A DNA stretch of 44,623 nucleotides from an uncultured Alphaproteobacteria bacterium (GCA_947259105.1 CAMYKU010000026.1:1-44623); one strand, 5' to 3'; counted from the first letter of the stretch, positions 34,528 to 42,490 are shown. Numbers and translations are program-made. The notes: generated from the letters alone by a model not told the origin.

Positions 34528-34565
34528 TGAAAGCATATTTTCTGCTACTATGGAATACGAAGTAG
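34528..34565 (-). promoter_or_regulatory. Operator/promoter box upstream of the glycosidase-like gene
   Basis: Same 38-bp box as at 30811: AAAGCAT, 8-base gap, then CTAC-T-ATGGA-A-TACGA-A-GTAG. On the minus strand the AAAGCAT part reads TATGCTTT and can serve as a -10 element, with TTCGTA inside the dyad as a weak -35 at 18 bases. The box ends 40 bases before the start codon at 34488. A repressor on the dyad would cover the -35 and spacer. The rest of 34489-34642 shows nothing else. Confidence 0.65.
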
Positions 34566-34642
34566 CTGGTCGATGGAGCAATGTCGGGAAGTGATTGCTG
34601 GATCACGACCCGGCCCCCGCCCGACTTCGGCGCCGCAGCTCA

Positions 34643-35812
34643 CTATTGCGGCTCGGGAAAGGTCACGATCCAGTTTTCGACCCACAGCGGTAGCCCGCCC
34701 GAAGCGTTGACCGCGACCTGCACGACCAGGCGTCGGCCATCCCGGTCCCAGTCGAAATCGGAAACCACGTACTGGTAGTTGATTGGATCGCGGTCCTGAT
34801 TCATCGCCGTGATCTGGTAGGCTTCGCCGCCCTTCTTCAGGAACAGCTCGGTGCGCAGTCCGGATACGCCGACGACAGGCTGCCACTTGAACGCCCTGCT
34901 AGAGTTGTAGGCGAAGGAATCCTCCGACGGTGAATAGGTCGCGTGCTCGGTCCACGACGTCGGCTCATCGGTAAGCCGGGTCGGCAAGGTGCCGCCGATG
35001 GTCGCGGCATGGGAGTCCTGGACGAAGAGCCCGGCGCCATCCGGCGTGAAGGAAAAGGTCATCCAGCCCTGTAGCGGTCCGGTGAAGCCGTGCGTCTCGT
35101 AGAAGCCGGCGCCCAACGGCTGCAGCGCCGCGTGGCTGGTCAACCGATTCTGCCCGATCCGTCCGATTTCGAAATCCGATCTGTGGATATGCCAGCGCTG
35201 CCACGGGTTCGCCGACGCGAGCTTGGAGGCGAAGACCAGTTGTGTCCCGAAGCGGTTGAAATGTGGATGCAGCGCGGCCTGGCCTGCCGGGGTGTCATAG
35301 ACTTTCTGCGCCTCGCTGCCGTCCTCCGTGAGCATCCACAGGTCGTTGTTGATGCCCCACGAGGGGTGCTCCCTGAAGCTGCCGGCGGAGTGCTCGTTCT
35401 CGACCTGAACAAGCAGCAGGTCGCCGCCCTGCGGATACCACTCCGGCTGGCCGACAAACTCTGCGTAGCGATCGTCCGGCGCAAGGCTGCGGGCGATTTC
35501 CAGGCCGGGCGCCTCGCACGTCACGCAACGCCGATCACTGCCGTCCGGGTTTATGGTGAAGACTTCGATCCGATTCGGCGCCACCCATGAATCGAAGGCG
35601 ATGCGGTCATGCTCGTCGCCGCGGTACCACGATACGCGGCCGCCGCCGGAGGGGATCAGCAGCTCGAAATCGACCCAGCCGATTCCGGCAACGTAGCGCT
35701 CATAGCCGATCGGTGCTCCCTGGGCCTGGGCCTCCGAGGGTTTCCCATGCCAGGTGACGACGAGGGCAACGGCCAATATGGCAAAGGCGCGTCCAGTTGG
35801 TCGTCTCATCAT
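34643..35812 (-). CDS. Secreted PD40/TolB-like beta-propeller with CxxC motif
   Basis: A 389-residue protein with a Sec signal peptide (residues about 8-30, AQA) and no lipobox, so probably free in the periplasm or exported. The start has AAGGAGGAG upstream; two adjacent ATG codons (35812, 35809) are equally possible. Blades include FTINPDGSDRRC, PEWYPQGGDLLLVQ, WMLTEDGS, FNRFGTQLVFASKL and a final DWDRDGRRLVVQV. CVTC is at residues 96-99 and SWGINNDLW at 151-159. It is a full-length paralogue of 32177-33367. The operator box is 124 bases upstream, leaving a long 5' leader with no evident gene. Single-gene unit. Confidence 0.8.
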   Translation of the reverse strand: MMRRPTGRAFAILAVALVVTWHGKPSEAQAQGAPIGYERYVAGIGWVDFELLIPSGGGRVSWYRGDEHDRIAFDSWVAPNRIEVFTINPDGSDRRCVTCEAPGLEIARSLAPDDRYAEFVGQPEWYPQGGDLLLVQVENEHSAGSFREHPSWGINNDLWMLTEDGSEAQKVYDTPAGQAALHPHFNRFGTQLVFASKLASANPWQRWHIHRSDFEIGRIGQNRLTSHAALQPLGAGFYETHGFTGPLQGWMTFSFTPDGAGLFVQDSHAATIGGTLPTRLTDEPTSWTEHATYSPSEDSFAYNSSRAFKWQPVVGVSGLRTELFLKKGGEAYQITAMNQDRDPINYQYVVSDFDWDRDGRRLVVQVAVNASGGLPLWVENWIVTFPEPQ

Positions 35813-35935
35813 ATCTCCTCCTTATCCGAGCGTTGGGCGGTCGACAGCCAGGGGCGACGCCCGTCCATCGCGGTTTTCGCGTTGCACGCTACCGGCGTCC
35901 GCCGGGACCCCACGTACAACCGGGCAGGCTGGTAT

Positions 35936-35973
35936 TGAAAGCATATTTCTCTCTACTATGCAATACGAAGTAG
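35936..35973 (-). promoter_or_regulatory. Operator/promoter box upstream of the secreted propeller gene
   Basis: Box with AAAGCAT, 8-base gap, then CTAC-T-ATGCA-A-TACGA-A-GTAG, the most regular dyad of the four. The flanking bases GCTGGTATT on the downstream side also match the copy at 38032. The -10-like TATGCT is present on the minus strand. Distance to the start codon is longer (124 bases) than for the other two downstream genes (40 bases). Confidence 0.65.
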
Positions 35974-36062
35974 TAGACGGCAAATCCGTGGGCGTGGGCC
36001 CGGGCGACGGTCCTGGCCGCACGCTCTCCGCGGCGATGGCGGCGGATCGGTCTTTCGACCTC

Positions 36063-36329
36063 AGAGCCTGGCCGGGAATATGTTGTTGTTTTCACGGGCT
36101 TGAGTTTTCCTCCGGTCAGGAGGAGGGCGCGCCGCGATGCCGGCGCATCGCAAGCGGCCTCCGACGCAGCCCGGAGGGAAACACAAGCCCGCCCGGAGGG
36201 TTGGCGTTTGCCGGCCGACTGCGGCGTTGCGGCCCTTGGCCGATGCGCCGGCATCGCCCTGCGGGCCGCGCCTTGCATTCGACCCGGCAAACGCCAATGA
36301 AAACAGCAACATATTCCGGGCCAGACTCT
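36063..36329. repeat. Intergenic inverted-repeat element, family R3, copy b
   Basis: Arms of about 32 bp (36063-36094 and 36298-36329) match with three mismatches and share GGAATATGTTG. A second nested pair is TTGGCGTTTGCCGG / CCGGCAAACGCCAA. The core, about 36114-36275, is homologous to the core of 12961-13228. One arm overlaps the TAG stop codon of the minus-strand gene 36328-37992, mirroring the position of copy a at the DUF47 stop. The 35974-36062 segment holds no recognisable gene. Confidence 0.82.
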
Positions 36330-37992
36330 AAGGGGCTATATTGGAGAGGCGCCAGAGGCTGCCCGGCAGGTTCGCCGCGGGTTCGTGCGGCACCCGGGTA
36401 ATGTAGAGCGCCTGCCAGCCCGGATGAAAGTCGGTCGGGTAGACCAGCCAGCGCGGTGCGGTTCCGGGGGCGTTGACATGCGTTACCCGGCGGGCCGGCC
36501 GCGATCGGTCGAGCGGCGCGACCCAGACGTCGAGACCGAATGTTTCGCGGTGTCTGAGCGGGTTCCAGGGCGGATCGAGATCGGCGCTCGAGGCGAAGGC
36601 ATAGAAGGCCGGCCTCGCGCCTTCGGAGAAGACCAGCGGCTCCTCCCAGTGGCCGTATTTGGCGGCCGGCCACGGCGCGCCGTTGTCCTCATAGGCGTAC
36701 AGGTTACGATCGTATCGGGTGAGGTTGAAAAGCCTTGCCGTCGGCGTGTTGTAGAGCCAGGCAATCGCGTCGGTGAAGGCCTGGCTCGAAGGGCTTACGG
36801 TGCGTCTGACAAACGGGGAGGAGGTCGAGAAGAAGGTATCGGACGCAAAGCCGATGAGGTCGTCCGTCTCGGAAAAATCCCAGGACTCGTAGCCGGCGCC
36901 GATCACGGTGCCGCCGCCGGGATTCGACCACAGGCCCCGGCCGCCCGGCCGCGCCGGTGTCGGCGTCAGATTGCGCGCATAGTTCACCAGCGCGGGAAGG
37001 CCGCCGACCATGATGAGATCGGCGCGGGCAAGCTGCAGCGCCCCGCCCCAGGTATAGCGAACATTGATGCCGACCCGCTCCGACCAGACCAGCCGGGCCG
37101 AACCGCCGTAGGTCCTGTGCGAGACCCTTGGCCGCATGGTGCCGATGGACGGCGGCGGCGCCCCTCCGGCGCTGCAGGCATAGGCGTCGTAAGGATGCTC
37201 GACCGTACCCGCATACTGGCAACCGAGCGGGCAGTTGGGGGTGTCGGCGCAGGCGTAAGGTATCGGTGCGACGGGATCGGCATGTTCCCAGGTCGCCTGA
37301 AAATCCGTTAGCTGGACCCAGATTCGACCGTCGGCCCGGATCGCCCAGAGGTCGTTGAACATGCCGAGCGAGGAACTGCCGACCTGGTGGCGGAGGGCGT
37401 GGCGCGGCATTTCCACGGCGGCGACGATCCAGCCGCCGGACGGGTGAAAAGCCGCGAGGTCCTTGTTCTGGTTGGCGTAGACGATGGCGCCCGGCTGCCG
37501 TTCGATGCGGTTTGCCCAGCCCGCCGCGCTCGGCATGACCTTGTAGATCTCGACGCCGTCCACACCGTCCACGATGTCCACGCAGCCGATGCAGCGGGGT
37601 TCCGATCCGTCGGCCGCCGCCACATAGAGGACGCTGGTGCCCGACTCATGCACGCGTCCCGTCCCCGGCCCGGCCACGAAGACGGCGCTGACGCCGGCCG
37701 CCGTGATGCCGTCTTCAAGCCAGGAGCCGCCCCGTATATCCTCCCGGTGCGACTCGAAGACGATGCGATCCGTTGCCGCGTTGTAGGCGGCGACACGGGC
37801 GTTCCACGCACCGGCGCTGTCGGGCCAGTCCGGCGGGACGTTGACCGCCCTGCCGGTCACAGGGTCGGTGCCGGACAGCAATGTGATGAATTCGTCCTGC
37901 GCAAGCGCCCGGGCGCCGCTGCACGCCGGCACAAGTAAGAGCGTCGCGAAAATGGTCCCGAGCCGGATCAGCCTTCCTGCCGTGATCGACAT
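36328..37992 (-). CDS. Large lipoprotein with TolB-like beta-propeller and CxxC motif
   Basis: A 554-residue lipoprotein with lipobox LVPAC (Cys24). The start at 37992 has GGAGGAC upstream. It is a divergent, longer member of the local propeller family: CIGC at residues 134-137, SLGMFNDLW at 208-216, and an ARLVWSERV blade matching the LVFAERV of its paralogues. Extra insertions carry further cysteines (CADTPNCPLGCQY) that probably form disulfides. The first 36 residues and the DNA leader closely match those of the glycosidase-like gene 33382-34488, although the mature domains are unrelated. The operator box lies 40 bases upstream. Function unknown. Confidence 0.75.
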   Translation of the reverse strand: MSITAGRLIRLGTIFATLLLVPACSGARALAQDEFITLLSGTDPVTGRAVNVPPDWPDSAGAWNARVAAYNAATDRIVFESHREDIRGGSWLEDGITAAGVSAVFVAGPGTGRVHESGTSVLYVAAADGSEPRCIGCVDIVDGVDGVEIYKVMPSAAGWANRIERQPGAIVYANQNKDLAAFHPSGGWIVAAVEMPRHALRHQVGSSSLGMFNDLWAIRADGRIWVQLTDFQATWEHADPVAPIPYACADTPNCPLGCQYAGTVEHPYDAYACSAGGAPPPSIGTMRPRVSHRTYGGSARLVWSERVGINVRYTWGGALQLARADLIMVGGLPALVNYARNLTPTPARPGGRGLWSNPGGGTVIGAGYESWDFSETDDLIGFASDTFFSTSSPFVRRTVSPSSQAFTDAIAWLYNTPTARLFNLTRYDRNLYAYEDNGAPWPAAKYGHWEEPLVFSEGARPAFYAFASSADLDPPWNPLRHRETFGLDVWVAPLDRSRPARRVTHVNAPGTAPRWLVYPTDFHPGWQALYITRVPHEPAANLPGSLWRLSNIAP

Positions 37993-38031
37993 GCGTCCTC
38001 CATCGTTACGAGGCGTGGCGAAGGCTGGTAT

Positions 38032-38069
38032 TGAAAGCATATTTTTCGTTACTACGCAATACACAGTAG
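38032..38069 (-). promoter_or_regulatory. Operator/promoter box upstream of the large propeller lipoprotein gene
   Basis: Box with AAAGCAT, 8-base gap, then TTAC-T-ACGCA-A-TACAC-A-GTAG, the most diverged copy, but with the same spacing and a conserved TATGCT on the minus strand. The start codon is 40 bases downstream, exactly as in the copy at 34528. Confidence 0.6.
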
Positions 38070-38102
38070 CAGACCGGTCGGACAACCTGAAGCGGACCGC
38101 GT

Positions 38103-38213
38103 TTGATCGCGGTCACGATCGATCGCAGGAATCCGCCCCGATTCCCGAAGAAAGAGCCGATTCACCGGGTTGGCGGATCGCCGAAGGCGCGCCCGCTCAA
38201 CCCGGACCGGCGC
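38103..38213. repeat. Dispersed repeat, family R4, copy a
   Basis: This segment aligns with the reverse complement of 41534-41662. Shared blocks are GATCGATCGC, AGAGCCGAT, GGGTTGGCGGATCGCCGAAG and CTCAACCCGGA. The palindromic arms are decayed here. It lies upstream of the operator box of the large propeller gene and downstream of the dehydrogenase gene. Nothing else is seen in 37993-38312 apart from the box. Confidence 0.75.
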
Positions 38214-38312
38214 CATGGAGATTTGGCCGCTGAACCACGACCTTGGTTTGGCGCGCGTACGGGTGGCGGCGTCCTGTACGTGGGACGCCGCCCCCGGTGC
38301 GGCGCCGCCCGT

Positions 38313-39815
38313 TCAGCTTCCCGCGGTCGGCATGGCGAACACCGCGCCCTCGCGGATGCCGCTGGGCCAGCGCGCCGAGATCGTCTTCACCTTGGTGAAG
38401 AAGCGCACCGATTCCGGCCCGTGCATCTGGGTGTCGCCGAATTTCGAGCGCTTGGAGCCGCCGAAATTGTGGAAGGCCAGCGGCACCGGGATCGGCACGT
38501 TGATGCCGACCATGCCGATGTCGACCCGGTTGGCGAACTCCCGCGCCGCGTCGCCGTCGCGGGTGAACACCGCGACGCCGTTGCCGAATTCATGGTCGTT
38601 CACCAGCTTGACGGCCTCGTCGAAACTGCCGGCGCGCACTTGCGTCAACACCGGGCCGAAGATCTCGTCCCGGTAGATCGACATGTCGGATTTGGCGTGG
38701 TCGAACAGCGAGCCGCCGCAGAAATAGCCGCCCTCGTAGCCTTGCAGGCTGGCGCCGCGGCCGTCGACGGCCAGCTCCGCGCCGGCATCCACGCCCTGCT
38801 GGATATAGTCTTCGATGCGCTCCTTGGCCTGTTGCGTGATCACCGGGCCCATATCGGCCTTGTCATCGTTCCACGGCCCGTAGCGGAGCTCCTGTACGCG
38901 CGGCTTCAGGCGGTCGATGATCGCATCCGCCGTATCTTCGCCGACCGGCACGGCCACCGAGATCGCCATGCAGCGCTGGCCGGTGGAGCCGTAGCCTGAG
39001 CCGATCAGCGCGTCGGCCGCCTGGTCGAGGTCGGCGTCGGGCATGATGACCATGTGGTTCTTGGCGCCGCCGAACACCTGCACCCGCTTATTGTTTGCGG
39101 TGCCCTCGTGATAGATGTACTCGCCGACGGCGGTGGAGCCGACGAAGCTGATCGCCGGGACGTCCGGGTGATGCAGCAACGCGTCGACCGCCTCCTTGTC
39201 GCCGTTGACGACGCTCCACACCCCGTCCGGCAGGCCGGCCTCCTTCCACAACTCGGCCAGGAACAGCGGCGCCGACGGGTCGCGCTCCGACGGTTTGTTG
39301 ATGTAGCAGTTGCCGCAGGCCACCGCCATCACGCCCATCCACAGCGGGATCATGACCGGGAAGTTGAACGGCGTGATGCCGCCGACGACGCCGATCGCCT
39401 CGCGCTGCGAGAAGGTGTCGATGCCGCCGCCGACATTGGAGGAGAACTCGCCCTTCATCAGGTGCGGGATGCCGCAGGCGAATTCGGCGACGTCGACGCC
39501 GCGCTGGATCGAGCCCTTGGCGTCGACAATGGTCTTGCCATGTTCCTTGCCGACGATCTCCGCCAGCTTGTCGGCGTTCTGAACCAGCAGGTCGCGGAAC
39601 CCGAACAACACCTGGCTGCGCCGCGAGGCGGAAGCCGCCGACCATTCGGGAAAGGCTTTCCGCGCGGCCTGGACGGCGCGGTCCACCTCGTCGGCGTTGG
39701 CGTAGGGCGCCCGGGACTGCACCTCGCCGGTCGCCGGATTGAGGATATCGCCGAAACGGCCGCTGGTCCCCTCGACCCGCTTGCCGCCAATGAAGTGATA
39801 AAGCGTGTCGGTCAT
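38313..39815 (-). CDS. mmsA: CoA-acylating methylmalonate/malonate-semialdehyde dehydrogenase
   Basis: A 500-residue aldehyde dehydrogenase that converts (methyl)malonate semialdehyde to acyl-CoA with NAD and CoA. Landmarks are TPFNFPVMIPLWM (about residues 148-160), NKPSERDP (173-180) and catalytic Cys282 in GQRCMAIS. The usual ALDH general-base Glu is absent, replaced in FGGAKNH, as known for CoA-dependent MmsA enzymes. The start at 39815 is preferred over 39830 by the family N-terminus. Next to an omega-amino-acid aminotransferase gene on the same strand, it suggests degradation of beta-alanine or beta-aminoisobutyrate. Confidence 0.92.
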   Translation of the reverse strand: MTDTLYHFIGGKRVEGTSGRFGDILNPATGEVQSRAPYANADEVDRAVQAARKAFPEWSAASASRRSQVLFGFRDLLVQNADKLAEIVGKEHGKTIVDAKGSIQRGVDVAEFACGIPHLMKGEFSSNVGGGIDTFSQREAIGVVGGITPFNFPVMIPLWMGVMAVACGNCYINKPSERDPSAPLFLAELWKEAGLPDGVWSVVNGDKEAVDALLHHPDVPAISFVGSTAVGEYIYHEGTANNKRVQVFGGAKNHMVIMPDADLDQAADALIGSGYGSTGQRCMAISVAVPVGEDTADAIIDRLKPRVQELRYGPWNDDKADMGPVITQQAKERIEDYIQQGVDAGAELAVDGRGASLQGYEGGYFCGGSLFDHAKSDMSIYRDEIFGPVLTQVRAGSFDEAVKLVNDHEFGNGVAVFTRDGDAAREFANRVDIGMVGINVPIPVPLAFHNFGGSKRSKFGDTQMHGPESVRFFTKVKTISARWPSGIREGAVFAMPTAGS

Positions 39816-39937
39816 GCTGCCTGCCCCCAACTGTCCAATGTTCGCGCCATACTACGGATTCCGCCGCAAGCAGCCAACGCAATTTGAGCCGTCGGCCGCC
39901 GGCCCGGATTTCAATCCCGTCTCAGACCGGCACCGAG

Positions 39938-40044
39938 CGACCTCATACTTCGAGACGGGCCTTCGGCCCTCCTCAGCATGAGGCTCCAGCGCTTGTGTCC
40001 TCATGCTGAGGAGCGGCGCAGCCGCGTCTCGAAGTATGAGGTCG
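39938..40044. repeat. Intergenic palindromic repeat, family R2, copy b
   Basis: Outer arms CGACCTCATACTTCGAGACG and exact complement (39938-39957, 40025-40044), inner arms CTCCTCAGCATGAGG / CCTCATGCTGAGGAG. It matches 3821-3927, including CCGGCACCGAG outside the left arm. It fills the gap between the aminotransferase stop (40066) and the dehydrogenase start (39815). Confidence 0.87.
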
Positions 40045-40065
40045 CTCTGCGTCAGCCTCCAGCCT

Positions 40066-41376
40066 TCAATACTTCCCGAACACCTTGCGCAGGCCTTCCG
40101 CCATGCGGTCGATGTGGCTCTTCTCCGATACGAAGGGCGGCGCGATGCAGGCGGTGTCGCCGGTCATCTTGACCAGCACGCCTTCCTCCCACAGGTCCTG
40201 GGTCGCCTGGCCGCCGCGGGCGCCCGGCTTGCCGTCCCTGGCCGCAAGATCGACGCCGGCCAGCATGCCGATGCCGCGGATGTCCTTGACCGCCGGCAGG
40301 TCCCTCAGCGCGAAGACCGCGTCGAGGAAGTAATCGGACATCTCTCGCGCACGCTCGAACAGCCCGTCCTTCTCGTAGATGTCGAGCGTGGCCAGGGCGG
40401 CCGCGCAGGCCGCGGGATGGGCTGAGTAGGTATAGCCGTGGAATAACTCCACGGCGCCGGCGCCGGCATCCATGATGGTGTCGTAGACATGGTCGGTGAC
40501 CGCCACCGCGCCCATCGGGATCGCCGCATTGGTCAGCGCCTTGGCCATGGTCATGATGTCGGCCTTGACGCCGAACACGTCGCCCGCGAAATTGCCGCCG
40601 ATACGGCCGAACCCGGTGATCACCTCGTCGAAGATCAGCAGGATGCCGTTGGCGTCGCAGATTTCCCGCAGGCGCTCGAGGTAGCCCTTGGGCGGGGCCA
40701 GGATGCCGGTCGATCCCGCCACCGGCTCGACGATGCAGGCGGCGACGGTATCGGCGCCGTGCAGGTCGCAGAAGCGCTGCAGATCGTCCGCCAGTCCGGC
40801 CCCGTTTTCCGGCTGGCCGCGGACGAACAGCTCGTCCCCGCTCCAGGTGTGGCGCATATGCAGCACGCCGACCAGGCCGGGCCCGAACTGCTCCTTGTTC
40901 TTGACCATGCCCTGGACCGACATGCCGCCGAAATTGACGCCGTGATAGGCGCGCTCGCGCCCGACGAGGCGGATGCGCTGCCCTTGCCCCTTGGCCCGCT
41001 GATAGGCCAGCGCGATCTTCAGCGCCGTATCCACCGACTCCGAGCCCGAATTGGTGAAGAAGGTGTAGGCGAGGTCGCCCGGATAGAGCGCCTTGAGCCG
41101 CCGCGCCAGCTCGAAGGCGGCCGGCTGTCCGTGCTGGAACGGCTGAACATACGCGCAGTCGCGCAGCATCTCGGACACCGCGTCGGCGATTTCCGGCCGG
41201 CTGTGTCCGGCCGGCGCGCAGAACAGACCCGACGACATGTCGATCAACGTGCGCCCGTCATGGCTTGTGCATTCGACGCCCTTGCTGCTGACCATCAGGC
41301 GCGGATTTGCCTTGAACGCCCGGTTGGCGGTGAACGGCATGAAGAAATGCTCGAGGTCGTTGGTCGGATAGCGCAT
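40066..41376 (-). CDS. Class III omega-amino acid:pyruvate aminotransferase
   Basis: A 436-residue PLP enzyme, full length. The PLP-binding Lys is residue 279 in TMAKALTNAAIPMGA. The upstream FDEVITGFGR (249-258) supplies the pyridine-N Asp, and TNSGSESVDTALK (108-120) binds phosphate. The sequence resembles beta-alanine:pyruvate transaminases that feed MmsA-type dehydrogenases, which matches the next gene. The start at 41376 has CGGAGTGACTGCC upstream. Products such as malonate semialdehyde would link polyamine or pyrimidine breakdown to acetyl-CoA; that role is inferred. Confidence 0.9.
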   Translation of the reverse strand: MRYPTNDLEHFFMPFTANRAFKANPRLMVSSKGVECTSHDGRTLIDMSSGLFCAPAGHSRPEIADAVSEMLRDCAYVQPFQHGQPAAFELARRLKALYPGDLAYTFFTNSGSESVDTALKIALAYQRAKGQGQRIRLVGRERAYHGVNFGGMSVQGMVKNKEQFGPGLVGVLHMRHTWSGDELFVRGQPENGAGLADDLQRFCDLHGADTVAACIVEPVAGSTGILAPPKGYLERLREICDANGILLIFDEVITGFGRIGGNFAGDVFGVKADIMTMAKALTNAAIPMGAVAVTDHVYDTIMDAGAGAVELFHGYTYSAHPAACAAALATLDIYEKDGLFERAREMSDYFLDAVFALRDLPAVKDIRGIGMLAGVDLAARDGKPGARGGQATQDLWEEGVLVKMTGDTACIAPPFVSEKSHIDRMAEGLRKVFGKY

Positions 41377-41533
41377 GGCAGTCACTCCGTATGGACCCGC
41401 CGGGGCGCGGCCGCGCCATGCCCTCAGAAACCGCTGCGTGCATGCCGGCCGGCGGATTGAAACCCGGCACGACTGTAGCATCGGCCGGACGGTAGCCGAT
41501 AGGGCCAGCCTCGGGGGATCGGATTGGCCAGAC

Positions 41534-41662
41534 ATAGAGCCGATCCGGGTTGAGAGGAAAAGCCTTCGGCGATCCGCCAACCCGGATCGGCTCTATCGTT
41601 TTGATTCAGAGCAGATTCACGCGATCGATCGCAACGACGATCAATCGCGATCTGCTCTGGGG
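41534..41662. repeat. Dispersed repeat, family R4, copy b, with perfect 18-bp arms
   Basis: ATAGAGCCGATCCGGGTT (41534-41551) pairs exactly with AACCCGGATCGGCTCTAT (41579-41596). A second hairpin AGAGCAGAT...ATCTGCTCT (41608-41657) follows. The unit is related in inverted orientation to 38103-38213. It sits in the divergent region between the aminotransferase and SDR genes (41377-41725), in which no other feature is clear. Confidence 0.8.
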
Positions 41663-41725
41663 GTTCCCTTGCGGACCCGGCCTTGTCAGGATGTCGCCGA
41701 ATCCAATTCAGGAAGGGAAAAGGCG

Positions 41726-42490
41726 ATGGACTTCGGCGGCAAGGCGGTTCTGGTGACAGGAGGGACGTCCGGCATCGGAATGGCGGTCGCGCGCGCCTTT
41801 GGCGATGCCGGCGCTGCGGTGCTCCTGACCGGCCGCGACGAAGCACGCGGCGGGGCGGTGGCCTCGGATATCGCCGCGGCCGGCGGCGCGGCCGCCTTCG
41901 AGGCGGCCGACATCACCGGAAAAGACGCCGGCGGCCGCCTCGTACGGGCGGTTCTGGACCGTTTCGGCCGGCTCGACGTGCTGGTCAACAATGCCGGCAT
42001 CATCTACCGCGCCGACGCGGAGGAGACCACCGAGGCGCAATGGGACCGGACCATCGCGGTCAACCTGACGGCGGCCTTCCATATGAGCCGCGCCGCCGTC
42101 CCCGCGATGCGCGAGGTGGGCGGCGGCGCCATCGTCAACGTCGCGTCGGACTGGGCGCTGGTCGGCGGGAAGCGCAGCGTCGCCTATTGTGCATCGAAGG
42201 GCGGCATGCTGCTGATGACCAAGGCCATGGCGCTCGACCATGCGCATGAGAATATCCGCGTCAACGCGGTCTGCCCCACCGACATCGACACGCCCATGCT
42301 GGACGCCGAGTTCGACGCGACAGGGGTTTCCAAGGAGGCCGGATTGGCTGAGTCCGCGCACAGCATACCGATGGGCCGCGTCGGCACGCCGGAGGACGTC
42401 GCCAGGGCGGTGCTGTTCCTGGCCTCCGATCAGTCGAGCTTCATCACCGGCGTCGGCCTGCCGGTCGACGGCGGCACGACGGCGGCATAG
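41726..42490 (+). CDS. Short-chain dehydrogenase/reductase (FabG-like)
   Basis: A 254-residue classical SDR. The cofactor loop is TGGTSGIG (residues 11-18), followed by LTGRDEARG where Arg favours NADP. NNAG is intact, catalytic Ser lies in NVASDWA and the active site in YCASK. The C-terminal FITGVGLPVDGGTTAA closes the fold. The start is preceded by GGAAGG. Substrate unknown; it is transcribed away from the aminotransferase gene. It is distinct from the SDR at 6693-7469. Confidence 0.88.
   Translation: MDFGGKAVLVTGGTSGIGMAVARAFGDAGAAVLLTGRDEARGGAVASDIAAAGGAAAFEAADITGKDAGGRLVRAVLDRFGRLDVLVNNAGIIYRADAEETTEAQWDRTIAVNLTAAFHMSRAAVPAMREVGGGAIVNVASDWALVGGKRSVAYCASKGGMLLMTKAMALDHAHENIRVNAVCPTDIDTPMLDAEFDATGVSKEAGLAESAHSIPMGRVGTPEDVARAVLFLASDQSSFITGVGLPVDGGTTAA

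Noticed and set aside
34489..34581. Extended N-terminus of the glycosidase-like protein
   Set aside because: The added residues are translated from the operator box and leader, which are conserved as DNA in three places. The ATG at 34488 has an ideal ribosome-binding site and begins a lipoprotein signal.
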